A stretch of 51,748 bases of DNA, from contig NZ_BCMQ01000024.1 of the NCBI RefSeq assembly GCF_001485415.1, forward strand, positions 1 through 51,748. Reading direction: 5' to 3'. The DNA comes from Myroides odoratimimus (lineage in GTDB: Bacteria > Bacteroidota > Bacteroidia > Flavobacteriales > Flavobacteriaceae). The notes under the pieces are model-generated. The model searched no databases. It was not told the DNA's origin and was given only the letters and a program-made list of their open reading frames with translations. Position 1 is the first letter of the stretch, and each line of letters starts with the position of its first letter. The translations under genes were made by a program, and so were the position numbers. Positions 7,380-17,628 of the stretch are shown here, piece by piece.

Positions 7380-10300
7380 TAGTATAAGCGGTATTACGTT
7401 CGTTTAATACCCCTTTATTATTATCTGTAATACTAACATTATATTGGCTTTTAGATTTATTTTTTATTAGTAGATTTGTTTCAAATATATTAACCTCAGC
7501 TTCTACTTCTTTAGTACTTTTTCTACCTAATTGCATATCTCTAAGCTTAGTATAGTCAGAACTAAAAGGAGCTATATTGTTCTCTACATGTAGAGATTTA
7601 CTTACTTGAGATACTCTAACCTTAGTATTAAACTTATCATATTCTTCTAAAGTATATACTAACATTTCCCTACCGTTAGTGTTTTCATCACTTTGGAAAT
7701 GATCTGTAAGATATCCTAAATAACTCTTCTTATTTCCTTTATTATAGAAATTTATAACTAGTGCAGGTTTACCATTAAATGTAGTAATCTTGTTTTTAAA
7801 CTCAGGATCTGTAATATCAAATCTAACATTATTACCTGTTTTAAACTTATCCTTATCTTTATATAATTCAAATGTAGCTAGTCCTCTAGTTGTGTAAGTA
7901 GGTTCATGTACAAATGCAGTACGTTTGTTGTCAGTAAACATATTAGCATATAAAGGTTTAACAAATCTATAGTTCTTAGGATTACGCATAGCTATATACT
8001 TTACTACATTACTTATACTAATAGACTCAGTTACACCATTTATAGTAAAAGGAGTATTATAGTCACCATTAGACAAAGCTTGTCTTACAGCTTCTAGTTT
8101 ATTACCTAACCCCATTATAACTGAAGTAGAGTTAGGTATAGCTTTATATATACTATCTTTAGTAGGTCGTAATCCATTATCTAACAAAGAATACATTAAA
8201 ATATCCTGCGTTATATATGGATTAATTTCCTCTAACAAACCTAACTCTGCTTTATAGGTATTAATAGATGTATCGTTTATGTTCATAGTTCCTAAAGTAA
8301 TCTTACTATTTGCATCATCTAGTAATATATTTCTAAAGAAAGAACCATTAGCCCTATTCTTATAATGTGTTTTGTATTTCTTTATGTTTTTATATAAAGA
8401 CTCTTTAAGAACAGCTAGATTGTCGTTATTTCTAACCATACCTATACCCATCCCTCTATATTTAAAAGGATCTAATACTTTAGATACGATATAAGAATAT
8501 ACAGCGTTATTTAGTTCTGCTATTCTATCTTCTTTTGTAGTAAGTGTTTCACCTAATACAGCAGATAAATCATTTATAAGGTTAATGTACCCTTTAGCTC
8601 CTTCTAATGTAAAATCTCCTAATATCTTTCTACCTAAGTTTTGAGCGTTAAATGTACTACCTAATACAGTAAATCTATCTAAGTTTTTATCTTGAAAATC
8701 ATCCAGCATTTGGTATTTTTCAGATTGAGACACATCAGAGAACCCTACTAATTTATCTACTGTACCATGGAAAGCATCTTCAGCTTGAACCACTTTAAGT
8801 ATGTTTCTTTTAGCCACCATTTTACCATAACTAGATCCTGTTCCTTCAGAATCAGGTTTACCTAATTTAATAGCATTACTCATTGCTTTACCTATAGGGG
8901 TAACAATACCCCACAGACCTCTTAAAGCGTCTCCCATGGTATAGTTTTCAGCTAGAACTCTATCTTCTTTTAACACACTTTCAGATGTAAATAAATCATG
9001 GAATGTTTTATTTTTTTCATTTAAGTATGCTAGTAGTCTATTCGCTTCATCTAATAGTAAGTCGGCTTTACTATCATTAACTTTTAGATTAGCTATTATA
9101 GACTTGTTATTTGTATTGTCATATGTTATCTTTTGTACGGCATCAGACGTTAATATAGAGAATACCTGTAATGGGCTTAATCCAACTCTAGTCATAAACA
9201 TTGCCGCAGGAGCAGTATAAGTATTAAAGTTACCTTCAATAATATAGTTATCTTTAGCAGCATCTACAGCAGCATTCATTAACCAAGAAACAAGCATAGT
9301 TTGGTTAATATCACTAAGTTTCATATCCTTAGTTCCAATCTTAACAGTCTTATCAAATAAACCTTCTAATACTCTAGATTTATCATACTCATTTGTAAAA
9401 TTTAAGAAAGAGTATTTCATCTTCTGCTTAAACAATTGAGTATAAGGAACATCGCTCATATGATTAGCCATTACAGCAACTAGATTCTTAGCCTTATCCA
9501 TATCATCCTTTACTTTATGTCTAGTAATAGGAGAGAACTGTTGTAATACTCTAAGTCTAATGGACTTATCATAGCTTTCTCTTACTTTAGTTAACTCTTC
9601 TTCATTAAGTTTATTAGGTAATTTACCTGTTTCTTTATATGCGAATCTATCAAATAATGTTTTCTTAATAACACTATTTTTATAGTAATCTTCACCTAGT
9701 ACAGAGTTAGAGTCTAAAGGTGTAATAAGATCAGGATATGTAGTAGCACTCTCTAATATAGAAAGATACAATTGTATAAAATCATTTTGATTACCTTTTG
9801 TATTATCACCACTAGCCATATCTATACTAGTAGTAACTTCTTCTCTAGCTAATGAGTCTAAAACTTCACTTACTCTAGTATTTCTACTTTCTATTTGTTC
9901 TATATTAAATCTAACTTTAGCTAAATAGGCATTCTCTATGTCTTCTGTTACTTCAAAAGCATCGTAATTATTACCATTACTATCTTCTAATGACTTAGAA
10001 GTATTCTCAATAGCTTCCTGTATTTCATCTAAGTTTAACATTATATCATAGAAAGGTCTATCTGATATAACTTTGCTTTTACTATTAACTATACCTTTAC
10101 TTAAGAATAGATTATATAATTCAGGTATATCTGCTAATTGTGATAATATAGAAGAACCTGTAAAATTAGTATACTGCATAAATTCAGCAATACTCTTATT
10201 TTCTATACCTTCTTTCTTTAATAAATCTATTTGTTCTTTAGACTCTCCTGTTAATACATTCTTTCTATTTATCTTATAAGAAGGAAACATCAGATAAAGC

Positions 10301-13300
10301 TTATCAATCTCAAAGTTAGAACCTGTTTTATTAGTAATATCATGGTAAACTATAGCAGAGTCACTATGATAAGGTGGTAATATACCAACTATCTCAATAC
10401 TATCGTTAGAAGATATAGCTTGGTTAGGAATACGATATGCTAATATATTACGGAATATCTCTTTATCGACTTTACCATTAGCCATTAGTAACTTAAATTG
10501 TTCCCAACTGATACCTATATTTAAATCTTTAAAAGGCATAAGTACTTTAGCCTTAGATATCCTCATTTTACCACTTTCAGGGTCAAGTGAAGGTATACCT
10601 TCCTCATTGAAATAAACAGTAGAATTTGGCTCTATTTCAGTCTCAAACGTTGATTGTAATACGTTTCTATCCGATTCAGAAAGCATACTAAATTTAACAG
10701 GAATAGGTGGAGCTAATTCTAAACTATCACCAACTTGTAATATCTCAGTCTTATCAATATCAGTAACACTACTAAGACCTATATCAGCTACCTGAACTAC
10801 AGAACCTTTATTAGTATTTACTTGAGCAACTTGCTTATCGATTTTCTTAGTTATTATAGGTAATATCCATTGTGTACTACTAATCATTGTAGCGATAGGT
10901 ACATTAGGATCTCTTAATAACTTAATATTATCCATGTCTTTAACAGGATCTAATTGTGTTATAACTAAGTTACGTATTTTAGCATCGTTAAGTCTATCAG
11001 AATATACACCGTATTTATCAGTATACATATCTCTTTTAAACTTATCAATTTGTTTATTGATAATAGTATTACCCATACTAGTTACCTTATCGAACATTTC
11101 CTTTGCAGTATAGTTCTTTCCTTTATAGGTATAGTTCTTCTCCTCAGAGGAAATATCTAAGTTAGCTAATATGTTTTTCATAGCTTGTTTAGGAGCATCA
11201 CCCTCATACGCACCTTTATTTGGTGTGTCTTGTTGTCTACCTATGAAATCATTAGGTATGATGAAAGGATTTAATCTAAACTTGCCAGGAGAATAAGAGA
11301 AAGGATCCTCGTTGTAATCCATGATATCCTCATATTCATTAAACTGATTTACAGAAACTAAGTTAGTAGGCGTAACTGAATTAGTCTTAACAGCTGATTC
11401 AAACGATACTAGCTCAACTCCTTGTCCTTCCATAGCTTTTAATATCTCATTACCTCTAGTACCTGACATAAGAGCAGGGAATAAGAAGTAGAAAGATGTT
11501 TTAAGCATCAAAGGTGTATTATTAAAGAAAGCATCATCTCCCTCTTTATAGTTATACTTACTATCTAATAAACCATAACCAAATGGTTTTTCAGTACCTG
11601 CAAGGAAGTTACCTGTTACCTTTAACCATTCCTTTACTTCCTTATCTATTTTATAGTTAGGATCCATAAGCTTATTATACATAGCTTCATCGTGAGATGT
11701 CCAACCATTTTTTATAGAAGTAATCCATTTTTTATAGAAAGCAGGTGAAGCAAATGTTTGGGCATCCGCTATATTAGAAATATAACTAGATAACTTAGTT
11801 GCTTTCTTAATATCATTTATGTACTTAGATTGTACTTCAACATCCTTAACTATAGCTAAAGTTGTGAAAGCATTTCTATTAACACTAGTAACAGTTCCAT
11901 TATAAGATACAACATCTCGTATATCAGGTTCACTGCTGAAGTTATTAACCATACGGTCTAACTCTTTCATTGGTGAAGGAGAACGTTTACCGTAATCCAC
12001 AGTATCTAATATAATAGAACTGTAATCTACAGTACCGTCTTCTTTTATTTTAACTTTCGGTTGTTTGTATTTATCAAAACCACCATTAAACATATCAGTA
12101 AACTCTGTGTTATATATAATAGTATTGAATATATAATTCTTCCAACCTTTCTCTACCATGGTAAGTCTATCTAACCCTTCAGTCTTATCTATACCACGCA
12201 TTGTATCTAACGCTATCTCTCCTAGACGGAACTCATTCCCTTTAGTATCATTAGCTACAACTATATCCTTTATTTTACCATACTCAGAGTCAACTACATT
12301 AAGTATTTCACTTTTAATAAGTTCATGTAAATCTAAGAATAACTCATTCTCATTTATAACGTCAGTATTAGATACAGCACTAGTATCCGTTTCCAATACA
12401 GGTAACAGAGAATGTAAAGATTGACTCATTTGTGGATATTTAATACTTGCAGTAGCTTTTAGTCTAATATCTTTATAAAGCATATAAGGTTCGCTGTCTA
12501 CTAGTTCTTTATTATCTAGTGAACTAAAGAACTCTTGAGTACTTTCTCTTAATATATCGTTTAAATGCCCCCCTCTGTGGTATGTACCGCCTAAGAAGTC
12601 TTTATAGTCTAACTTTACTTTAGGATCATCTAAGTTCTTATTAGTTGCATAGTGATATCCTCTATCTAGATTACGCAAATGATAGTCTTGACGTAAGACA
12701 TTTCTCTTATCTTCTATTGGCATTTCAATAGGAAGAATAAGGTTAGCTTCTACAAGTTTACTGTCAATTTCTTCTGCAGATAGATTATCTATATTAACAT
12801 AGTCTTCTATAAGAACTTCAGCTCTACGTATTCTCTCTAATACTTGAGATAATTTCTTTTTAGAATAAGCCTTCATAAGTACTTCATTAGTCTGAATAGT
12901 ACCATCTGCATCTATTCTAAAGTAATTATTGGTTTTTAATAAAGTACCATTATTACCTCTATCTATACCTGTAAATACAATAGACATATTACCATCTGCA
13001 GCGATAGGTAAATGATATATATCTGTATTTTTAGGGTTAGCATCATCATCTTTACTACTATAGTAACTATTTTCACTATTTGTAAACCTAAGATAATTTA
13101 CTACTAATTTATCTAGAACAGAACTATCGGTAGTAGACACTACTTGTTCATCTTCTTCCTTCATAGCAGTATCATCAAGCATAGTTATCTCTCTAGCCCT
13201 AATAGCTTTTGCTTTATTAATTCTACCTTCAGAGAATAAACTACCTGAGTCTCCTTCGTCTAATGCGTTAAAGTACTCATAAAGAGCATTATGCGTACCT

Positions 13301-15546
13301 TTGAATCCCTTAAGAATACCTTCTGACGTACCTTCTTTTATATCACCTAATACTAAATTTAAGAAGCTAGTACCGCTATAACCATATAAGTTTTTATTAC
13401 CTAATACAAATGTATTATGCTGTTCTTTCCTTCTTGAGTCATTAAGGACATTAACTATAGTACCGAATAAGTTATTATTAGTATTCTTCTTAGTAAGATA
13501 CTCAGCTAATAACTTTTTAGTCTCAGGATCTGAACTTGTCATATAATCATCTAATAACTTAGATATCTTAACATTAGCTTGATAAGAAGAACCATCATAA
13601 CCTATAGCTTTACTAGGAAGTACTGTTAGTGATTCATTAACTATAAGTTCTAATTCATAATCAGTTAATCCTAGGCCTAATACGTTGTCTAATGACTTCT
13701 TAATAGTAGCTATATCTATTCTTTCTGCACTTTTACTAGAATGGTATTTTATAATATGAGAAGCAGCAACATCTAGCTTACTCATATCAAATAACTTCCT
13801 ACCTCTTTTATCCTCTATAAGAGAACTAGCAGGTAAAGAAGATACTATACTACTTAACATTTCAGATCTTAAGTCACTAAGAGTATCGAAATTACTCATA
13901 GTAAGTCTTATCTTAGATTTACTGTAATCTTTAAATGAGTCACTTGTATTTGTTTCAGGATGTACTACATCTACTATAGATACACTGTAGTTTTTAGTGT
14001 TAAGTGAGAAAGAGCTTACAAATTCTTTTTTAAAGTCTTCAAATAATTCCATACTAGAGTCATCTTCCTCAGCTTTATTTCTCATATCATCTATTTTAGA
14101 TAATACTTCACCTATTGTATAGTCATTATTTTCCTGATTATAGTTATATAACTTGTCTACCATAACTTCAAAGAAATCTGTAACTTCTACAGATGACATT
14201 GCCGATAGAGGAATATTGACAGTTGTCGTCACCCTATGTGAGTTAGCTAATATATTAAGTACTTTAGACTCTATATTTCTAGGATTTTCATATAAGTATA
14301 TCTCAGGTATAGCTTCATTATAAACATAAGCATCACCTTCTATTACAGGTATACCTATGAATAGTCTTTGTACTAAAGGGTTTATACCATAAAGAGGATT
14401 AACATAATCCATTCTCTTATCGTATTGTTCACCTATTGTAATTTCATTTGTAATTTTATCGTCTTCCTCTGACTCTATTAAGTTATTATCTTCATCTGTA
14501 GTTTGCTCTACTTCAGGGTTCATTTCGAATTTATAGTCTTTTAAAATAGTACCTAATCTAGACTCTAGTAGTTCCCAAGCATCTTCATTAGTTTCTAACA
14601 AGTCAGCTATACTAACAAGTTGGTCTAACTCTATGTACTCCTCATTCTCTTCTAATGCTTCCTCTACTAATTCAGCTAGCTCAGAACCATTAGTTTTTAA
14701 ACTAGGATTTTCAGCTAATAAGTCTTCTTTAACTTGTTTCTCTATAGCACTTACTTTGTCTCTAGTACCTTCTACAAGTACGCGTTTAACTTCATCCCTG
14801 AAATAATCTTTAACAGGCATGTTTACATTAGATAAGAAGTAATTAGATAACACAAAGTTAATTACACTATCGCTAAATTGAGGTTTCATAAGAGAAGTAA
14901 CACTAGGATCTAAGAAAGATTTTTTACCATTAAGATTTAAATAGAAAGAACCTAAGTTAGAATCATATAATTTAGGTAAGTTATAATGATCTAATATTAC
15001 TATATCTTTAGTTCTTTCTACCTCTCTTACTGCTTCTACACCTTCTCTAGTTCTAAAGTCAATTCCAAATGTAAGAGTAAGTATATCATTATCACCTAGC
15101 TCTGCTTTAAATTTATTAGCTGTAGTTTCTCCTACAGAATTAGCTAAATCCTTAAGAGCTTCTTCTAAATAAGTAGAAGGTTTATCTACTAAATACTTAG
15201 CGAAGTTATTTATATCAGCATCTGTCATTATAGCAGTATCGTCCTCTTGGGTTTTTCTAAACTCAATATACATTCTAGTAAGTTCTACTAATCTGTTACT
15301 ATAGTTCTCCCCAGTGGCCTTACTGATTCTATCTAAATAAGGTTTATGCTGAAAAGGAGAGAGTAGATCCTGTAGCTCTACTCCCTTTTCTTTATGATAA
15401 ATGGCTTTCTCTAAAGGTGGAAAGCTGTCTGTTCTATACTTAAGCATATAAAGGTCTGCAATAGCTTCTACTGTTTTCTCTGATAAAGAAGAGAACTCTG
15501 CAGCAGCCTTTATAAACTCTGTATGGTTTTTATTAATACAACCCAT
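7372..15546 (-). CDS. Giant phage-type RNA-polymerase-like protein
   Basis: An uninterrupted 2,724-residue protein starts MGCINKNHTEF. There is no signal peptide or clear membrane span. The N-terminal ~400 residues are helical and acidic (runs such as LEENEEYIELDQL and ESEEDDK). The central part carries TNKGSVVQV (about 1578-1586), then YRIPNQAISSNDSIEIVGILPP and GSNFEIDKLYL (N1744, E1746, D1748). From memory, that succession (RIPxQ ... GSDFDIDKL) is the DPBB region of giant RNA-polymerase-like virion proteins of crAss-like and related Bacteroidota phages; here the DxDxD metal motif reads N-F-E-I-D, so catalysis may be lost. No capsid, terminase, portal or integrase gene is nearby. Flanking genes run on +. 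The frame is intact over 8 kb, suggesting recent arrival or selection. The family call is inference from motifs. Confidence 0.6.
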   Translation of the reverse strand: MGCINKNHTEFIKAAAEFSSLSEKTVEAIADLYMLKYRTDSFPPLEKAIYHKEKGVELQDLLSPFQHKPYLDRISKATGENYSNRLVELTRMYIEFRKTQEDDTAIMTDADINNFAKYLVDKPSTYLEEALKDLANSVGETTANKFKAELGDNDILTLTFGIDFRTREGVEAVREVERTKDIVILDHYNLPKLYDSNLGSFYLNLNGKKSFLDPSVTSLMKPQFSDSVINFVLSNYFLSNVNMPVKDYFRDEVKRVLVEGTRDKVSAIEKQVKEDLLAENPSLKTNGSELAELVEEALEENEEYIELDQLVSIADLLETNEDAWELLESRLGTILKDYKFEMNPEVEQTTDEDNNLIESEEDDKITNEITIGEQYDKRMDYVNPLYGINPLVQRLFIGIPVIEGDAYVYNEAIPEIYLYENPRNIESKVLNILANSHRVTTTVNIPLSAMSSVEVTDFFEVMVDKLYNYNQENNDYTIGEVLSKIDDMRNKAEEDDSSMELFEDFKKEFVSSFSLNTKNYSVSIVDVVHPETNTSDSFKDYSKSKIRLTMSNFDTLSDLRSEMLSSIVSSLPASSLIEDKRGRKLFDMSKLDVAASHIIKYHSSKSAERIDIATIKKSLDNVLGLGLTDYELELIVNESLTVLPSKAIGYDGSSYQANVKISKLLDDYMTSSDPETKKLLAEYLTKKNTNNNLFGTIVNVLNDSRRKEQHNTFVLGNKNLYGYSGTSFLNLVLGDIKEGTSEGILKGFKGTHNALYEYFNALDEGDSGSLFSEGRINKAKAIRAREITMLDDTAMKEEDEQVVSTTDSSVLDKLVVNYLRFTNSENSYYSSKDDDANPKNTDIYHLPIAADGNMSIVFTGIDRGNNGTLLKTNNYFRIDADGTIQTNEVLMKAYSKKKLSQVLERIRRAEVLIEDYVNIDNLSAEEIDSKLVEANLILPIEMPIEDKRNVLRQDYHLRNLDRGYHYATNKNLDDPKVKLDYKDFLGGTYHRGGHLNDILRESTQEFFSSLDNKELVDSEPYMLYKDIRLKATASIKYPQMSQSLHSLLPVLETDTSAVSNTDVINENELFLDLHELIKSEILNVVDSEYGKIKDIVVANDTKGNEFRLGEIALDTMRGIDKTEGLDRLTMVEKGWKNYIFNTIIYNTEFTDMFNGGFDKYKQPKVKIKEDGTVDYSSIILDTVDYGKRSPSPMKELDRMVNNFSSEPDIRDVVSYNGTVTSVNRNAFTTLAIVKDVEVQSKYINDIKKATKLSSYISNIADAQTFASPAFYKKWITSIKNGWTSHDEAMYNKLMDPNYKIDKEVKEWLKVTGNFLAGTEKPFGYGLLDSKYNYKEGDDAFFNNTPLMLKTSFYFLFPALMSGTRGNEILKAMEGQGVELVSFESAVKTNSVTPTNLVSVNQFNEYEDIMDYNEDPFSYSPGKFRLNPFIIPNDFIGRQQDTPNKGAYEGDAPKQAMKNILANLDISSEEKNYTYKGKNYTAKEMFDKVTSMGNTIINKQIDKFKRDMYTDKYGVYSDRLNDAKIRNLVITQLDPVKDMDNIKLLRDPNVPIATMISSTQWILPIITKKIDKQVAQVNTNKGSVVQVADIGLSSVTDIDKTEILQVGDSLELAPPIPVKFSMLSESDRNVLQSTFETEIEPNSTVYFNEEGIPSLDPESGKMRISKAKVLMPFKDLNIGISWEQFKLLMANGKVDKEIFRNILAYRIPNQAISSNDSIEIVGILPPYHSDSAIVYHDITNKTGSNFEIDKLYLMFPSYKINRKNVLTGESKEQIDLLKKEGIENKSIAEFMQYTNFTGSSILSQLADIPELYNLFLSKGIVNSKSKVISDRPFYDIMLNLDEIQEAIENTSKSLEDSNGNNYDAFEVTEDIENAYLAKVRFNIEQIESRNTRVSEVLDSLAREEVTTSIDMASGDNTKGNQNDFIQLYLSILESATTYPDLITPLDSNSVLGEDYYKNSVIKKTLFDRFAYKETGKLPNKLNEEELTKVRESYDKSIRLRVLQQFSPITRHKVKDDMDKAKNLVAVMANHMSDVPYTQLFKQKMKYSFLNFTNEYDKSRVLEGLFDKTVKIGTKDMKLSDINQTMLVSWLMNAAVDAAKDNYIIEGNFNTYTAPAAMFMTRVGLSPLQVFSILTSDAVQKITYDNTNNKSIIANLKVNDSKADLLLDEANRLLAYLNEKNKTFHDLFTSESVLKEDRVLAENYTMGDALRGLWGIVTPIGKAMSNAIKLGKPDSEGTGSSYGKMVAKRNILKVVQAEDAFHGTVDKLVGFSDVSQSEKYQMLDDFQDKNLDRFTVLGSTFNAQNLGRKILGDFTLEGAKGYINLINDLSAVLGETLTTKEDRIAELNNAVYSYIVSKVLDPFKYRGMGIGMVRNNDNLAVLKESLYKNIKKYKTHYKNRANGSFFRNILLDDANSKITLGTMNINDTSINTYKAELGLLEEINPYITQDILMYSLLDNGLRPTKDSIYKAIPNSTSVIMGLGNKLEAVRQALSNGDYNTPFTINGVTESISISNVVKYIAMRNPKNYRFVKPLYANMFTDNKRTAFVHEPTYTTRGLATFELYKDKDKFKTGNNVRFDITDPEFKNKITTFNGKPALVINFYNKGNKKSYLGYLTDHFQSDENTNGREMLVYTLEEYDKFNTKVRVSQVSKSLHVENNIAPFSSDYTKLRDMQLGRKSTKEVEAEVNIFETNLLIKNKSKSQYNVSITDNNKGVLNERNTAYTII
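7428..7480. repeat. 53-bp direct repeat, copy 1 (inside giant gene)
   Basis: Starts TAATACTAACATTATATTGG and is identical over 53 bases to 16491-16543. It codes for about residues 2689-2707 of the giant protein. The bases just outside differ between the copies on both sides. Confidence 0.95.
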
Positions 15547-15574
15547 AATTTATTAACATTCGTAATTGTTAGAC

Positions 15575-16489
15575 ATAAGTTTTAATAACATAACCTTACT
15601 ACTATTAAACATTTCTTTATCTTTTTTAATTTTATCAAAATTTTCAGCTCTATAACAATAAAAATCATCAACTTCCAAGCCTTTCAACTAGATACAGTTG
15701 TGTCAAATCTATTGAATAAAAAACGAAAGCTTTCTAACCAAACATTCGTTCTTTCAATAGCATAACTTTCTTTCTATAGTTGTTCATCCAAGTAGCTTTC
15801 TTCATTAGCTTGACCATTTCGCTTATTAGAACTGACGTTAGCTATTATTTCTTTATCACTTAAGATTTTCTAAGTTTCTGTCAATCAAATCCTGCATCAA
15901 CATTAATAAATAACCTAACTAATGGTATTTCTGCTTTAGTTACTTGTTTGGTTATATCTTCAAAAGACATTTCAATATTAAATAAATCATTGTGATTACC
16001 TGCTACTAGATCCGACATAGCTAATGGTAGACCTTGACGAGCTGTTGAGTATTATATACTAGTTGTTTTAAATTTTTTATCCATTAATATTCAGTGCCTT
16101 AAAAATTAAGTGTGGCTAATATCTAAGTCACCATTACATCAATCTATGTAAGTTTTATTGTTCTTTAACAAATTCCTCCAATATAATTAGCAGATACCAG
16201 CTTTACACTATTTACGAAAATAACCAAAATCTGTCTTATAATGCAGTACTTCTGTACTAAATAAAGTTTTAACAGATAAATAACTCCATTGAATACATGT
16301 TTTGAATTTATATAATATAGTATTAACTATTTTATAAAGAGGAGATTTAGATCCTCTTTTAGTGTTGGTAAATACGGAACTATCTTTAATTTTATACTAT
16401 CTTTATCAAGTACTACGTATAAATTTTGTTTGTTTAGCAACGCAAAGGTTTACAGTACTTCTTTATTCTACAAAAGTCAAGACGACCTC
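15575..16489 (-). pseudogene. Decayed IS5-family transposase
   Basis: The whole gap upstream of the giant gene reads on the minus strand as a broken IS5-type transposase. Recognisable pieces in order, in shifting frames, are an N-terminal QWSYLSVKTLF and EVLHYKTDFGYFRK (about 16230-16330), AGNHNDLFNIEMSFEDI with the catalytic-core context (about 15960-16010), INVDAGFD followed by a stop (about 15890), and RFDTTVSS-stop-KAWKLMIFIVIELK near 15630-15715. Several stops and frameshifts make it non-functional. A probable IS end (GAGGTCGTCTTGACTTTTG on minus) lies at 16471-16489; the other end is not recognisable. It separates the giant gene from any upstream promoter. Confidence 0.8.
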
Positions 16490-16490
16490 A

Positions 16491-16543
16491 TAATACTAAC
16501 ATTATATTGGCTTTTAGATTTATTTTTTATTAGTAGATTTGTT
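16491..16543. repeat. 53-bp direct repeat, copy 2 (beside IS5 remnant)
   Basis: Perfect second copy of the segment at 7428-7480. Its low-coordinate side touches the presumed IS5 terminus, and its high-coordinate side is 20 bases before the next + strand gene. It contains TAGATTTG (16534-16541), a TAnnTTTG match that could serve as the -7 box of that gene. Confidence 0.95.
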
Positions 16544-16563
16544 ACTATAAATACTTGAAATAA

Positions 16564-16965
16564 ATGATCAAATTCAATAAAGAAACTAAAAAGCTTGAAA
16601 TAACAGATAATCAAAAAGGACGCTTAACATCTTCTAGGATTATGTCTTCTGCTATCCTAATCTTAGGAGCGGCCAGACTATATACTGCTAACTGGCAACA
16701 ACCTAAAGAGATGGATTATGTATTCTGCATTATTGTAGCTACCTTCTTATATATTACAGTAAAGAACTTCTTAATACAAACTGCTGTTGACTCTATAGAC
16801 AAATATGATATTAAGTATGTGAAGATGCCAAAAGCATTAGGTACTAAAGCGGTGATAAAACTGAATAATAGAAAGACTAGAGATGTGTTTGGACTTAAAA
16901 CTCCTGATGCTAAGAATGCATTCAGAAAGGTCTTAAACGATGCTAAAATAAAAGTGATTAATTAA
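16564..16965 (+). CDS. Small membrane protein of unknown function
   Basis: This is a 133-residue protein I do not recognise. A short polar N-terminus (IKFNKETKKLEITD) is followed by two hydrophobic segments (about residues 27-41 and 52-72) and a basic cytoplasmic-looking C-terminal half rich in Lys, Asn and Asp, ending NDAKIKVIN. The layout resembles bacterial PH-like or DUF-type two-pass membrane proteins, but I see no diagnostic motif. Its stop codon overlaps the ATG of the glycosylase gene by one base, so the two are co-transcribed and probably translationally coupled. Its upstream region is the 53-bp repeat, so its native promoter may have been replaced. Confidence 0.7.
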   Translation: MIKFNKETKKLEITDNQKGRLTSSRIMSSAILILGAARLYTANWQQPKEMDYVFCIIVATFLYITVKNFLIQTAVDSIDKYDIKYVKMPKALGTKAVIKLNNRKTRDVFGLKTPDAKNAFRKVLNDAKIKVIN

Positions 16966-17516
16966 TGGCTGTTGTTAAAAAGCATTATTGTGATTTCTGT
17001 AATGAGCTACCTTTAGATTCTGACAATCCTAATAAGTACTATCACGATTATGAATATGGCTTCGAATTAACGGATGACAATGCGCTGTTTGAACGATTTG
17101 TTTTAGAAATAAACCAAGCAGGGCTGAGCTGGAATACTATTCTTCAAAAAAGGAAAAGCTTCCAAAAAGCTTATGTAGGGTTTGATATAGACAAGGTGGC
17201 TAATTTTACGCAGGTTGATATTGATCGATTATTACAAGATAGCGGGATTATTCGCAATAAACTAAAGGTTAATGCTGCCATCTATAATGCTAATCAAATC
17301 ATCGTGTTACAAAAAGAATTCGGAAGCTTTAAGAATTGGTTAGACCTACATAAAGAGCATACACTAGAGGAATGGGTAAAGTTGTTTAAAAAACACTTTA
17401 AGTTTGTAGGAGGAGAGATTGTAAATGAGTTTTTAATGAGTACAGCTTATTTGCCAGGGTCACATCGAGTAGACTGTCCTATCCATAAAAATACAAGATT
17501 TTACTTAGACAAGTAA
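16965..17516 (+). CDS. tag: DNA-3-methyladenine glycosylase I
   Basis: This enzyme removes 3-methyladenine from alkylated DNA as the first step of base-excision repair. It has 183 residues, the usual size. Family marks are CDFC near the N-terminus, the YYHDYEYG segment (about residues 25-32), the QAGLSWNTILQKRKSF helix-hairpin region, GFDIDKVANF and IIRNKLKVNAAIYNA. The zinc site of Tag enzymes needs two Cys and two His: here Cys8 or Cys11, the YHD His, and the C-terminal HRVDCP pair fit. The C-terminus is shorter and more divergent than in E. coli Tag. It overlaps the preceding membrane-protein gene by one base and is followed by a terminator. Confidence 0.93.
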   Translation: MAVVKKHYCDFCNELPLDSDNPNKYYHDYEYGFELTDDNALFERFVLEINQAGLSWNTILQKRKSFQKAYVGFDIDKVANFTQVDIDRLLQDSGIIRNKLKVNAAIYNANQIIVLQKEFGSFKNWLDLHKEHTLEEWVKLFKKHFKFVGGEIVNEFLMSTAYLPGSHRVDCPIHKNTRFYLDK

Positions 17517-17557
17517 AATAGAGATACAATCACTGGAATGCAGTAGTTTAAAATTTA

Positions 17558-17589
17558 ACTCTCAAAGTAAGTTACTTTGGGGGTTTTTT
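17558..17589 (+). terminator. Rho-independent terminator after tag
   Basis: CAAAGTAA (17563-17570) pairs with TTACTTTG (17572-17579), with extension into CTC/GGG, followed by six T's. Confidence 0.75.
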
Positions 17590-17628
17590 GGTTAATATTG
17601 CATGATCATTTCATTATAAAATAGCCAA

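Noticed and set aside
15547..16563. Possible upstream phage genes of the giant gene
   Set aside because: On translation the region is a broken IS5 transposase in shifting frames, not phage genes.
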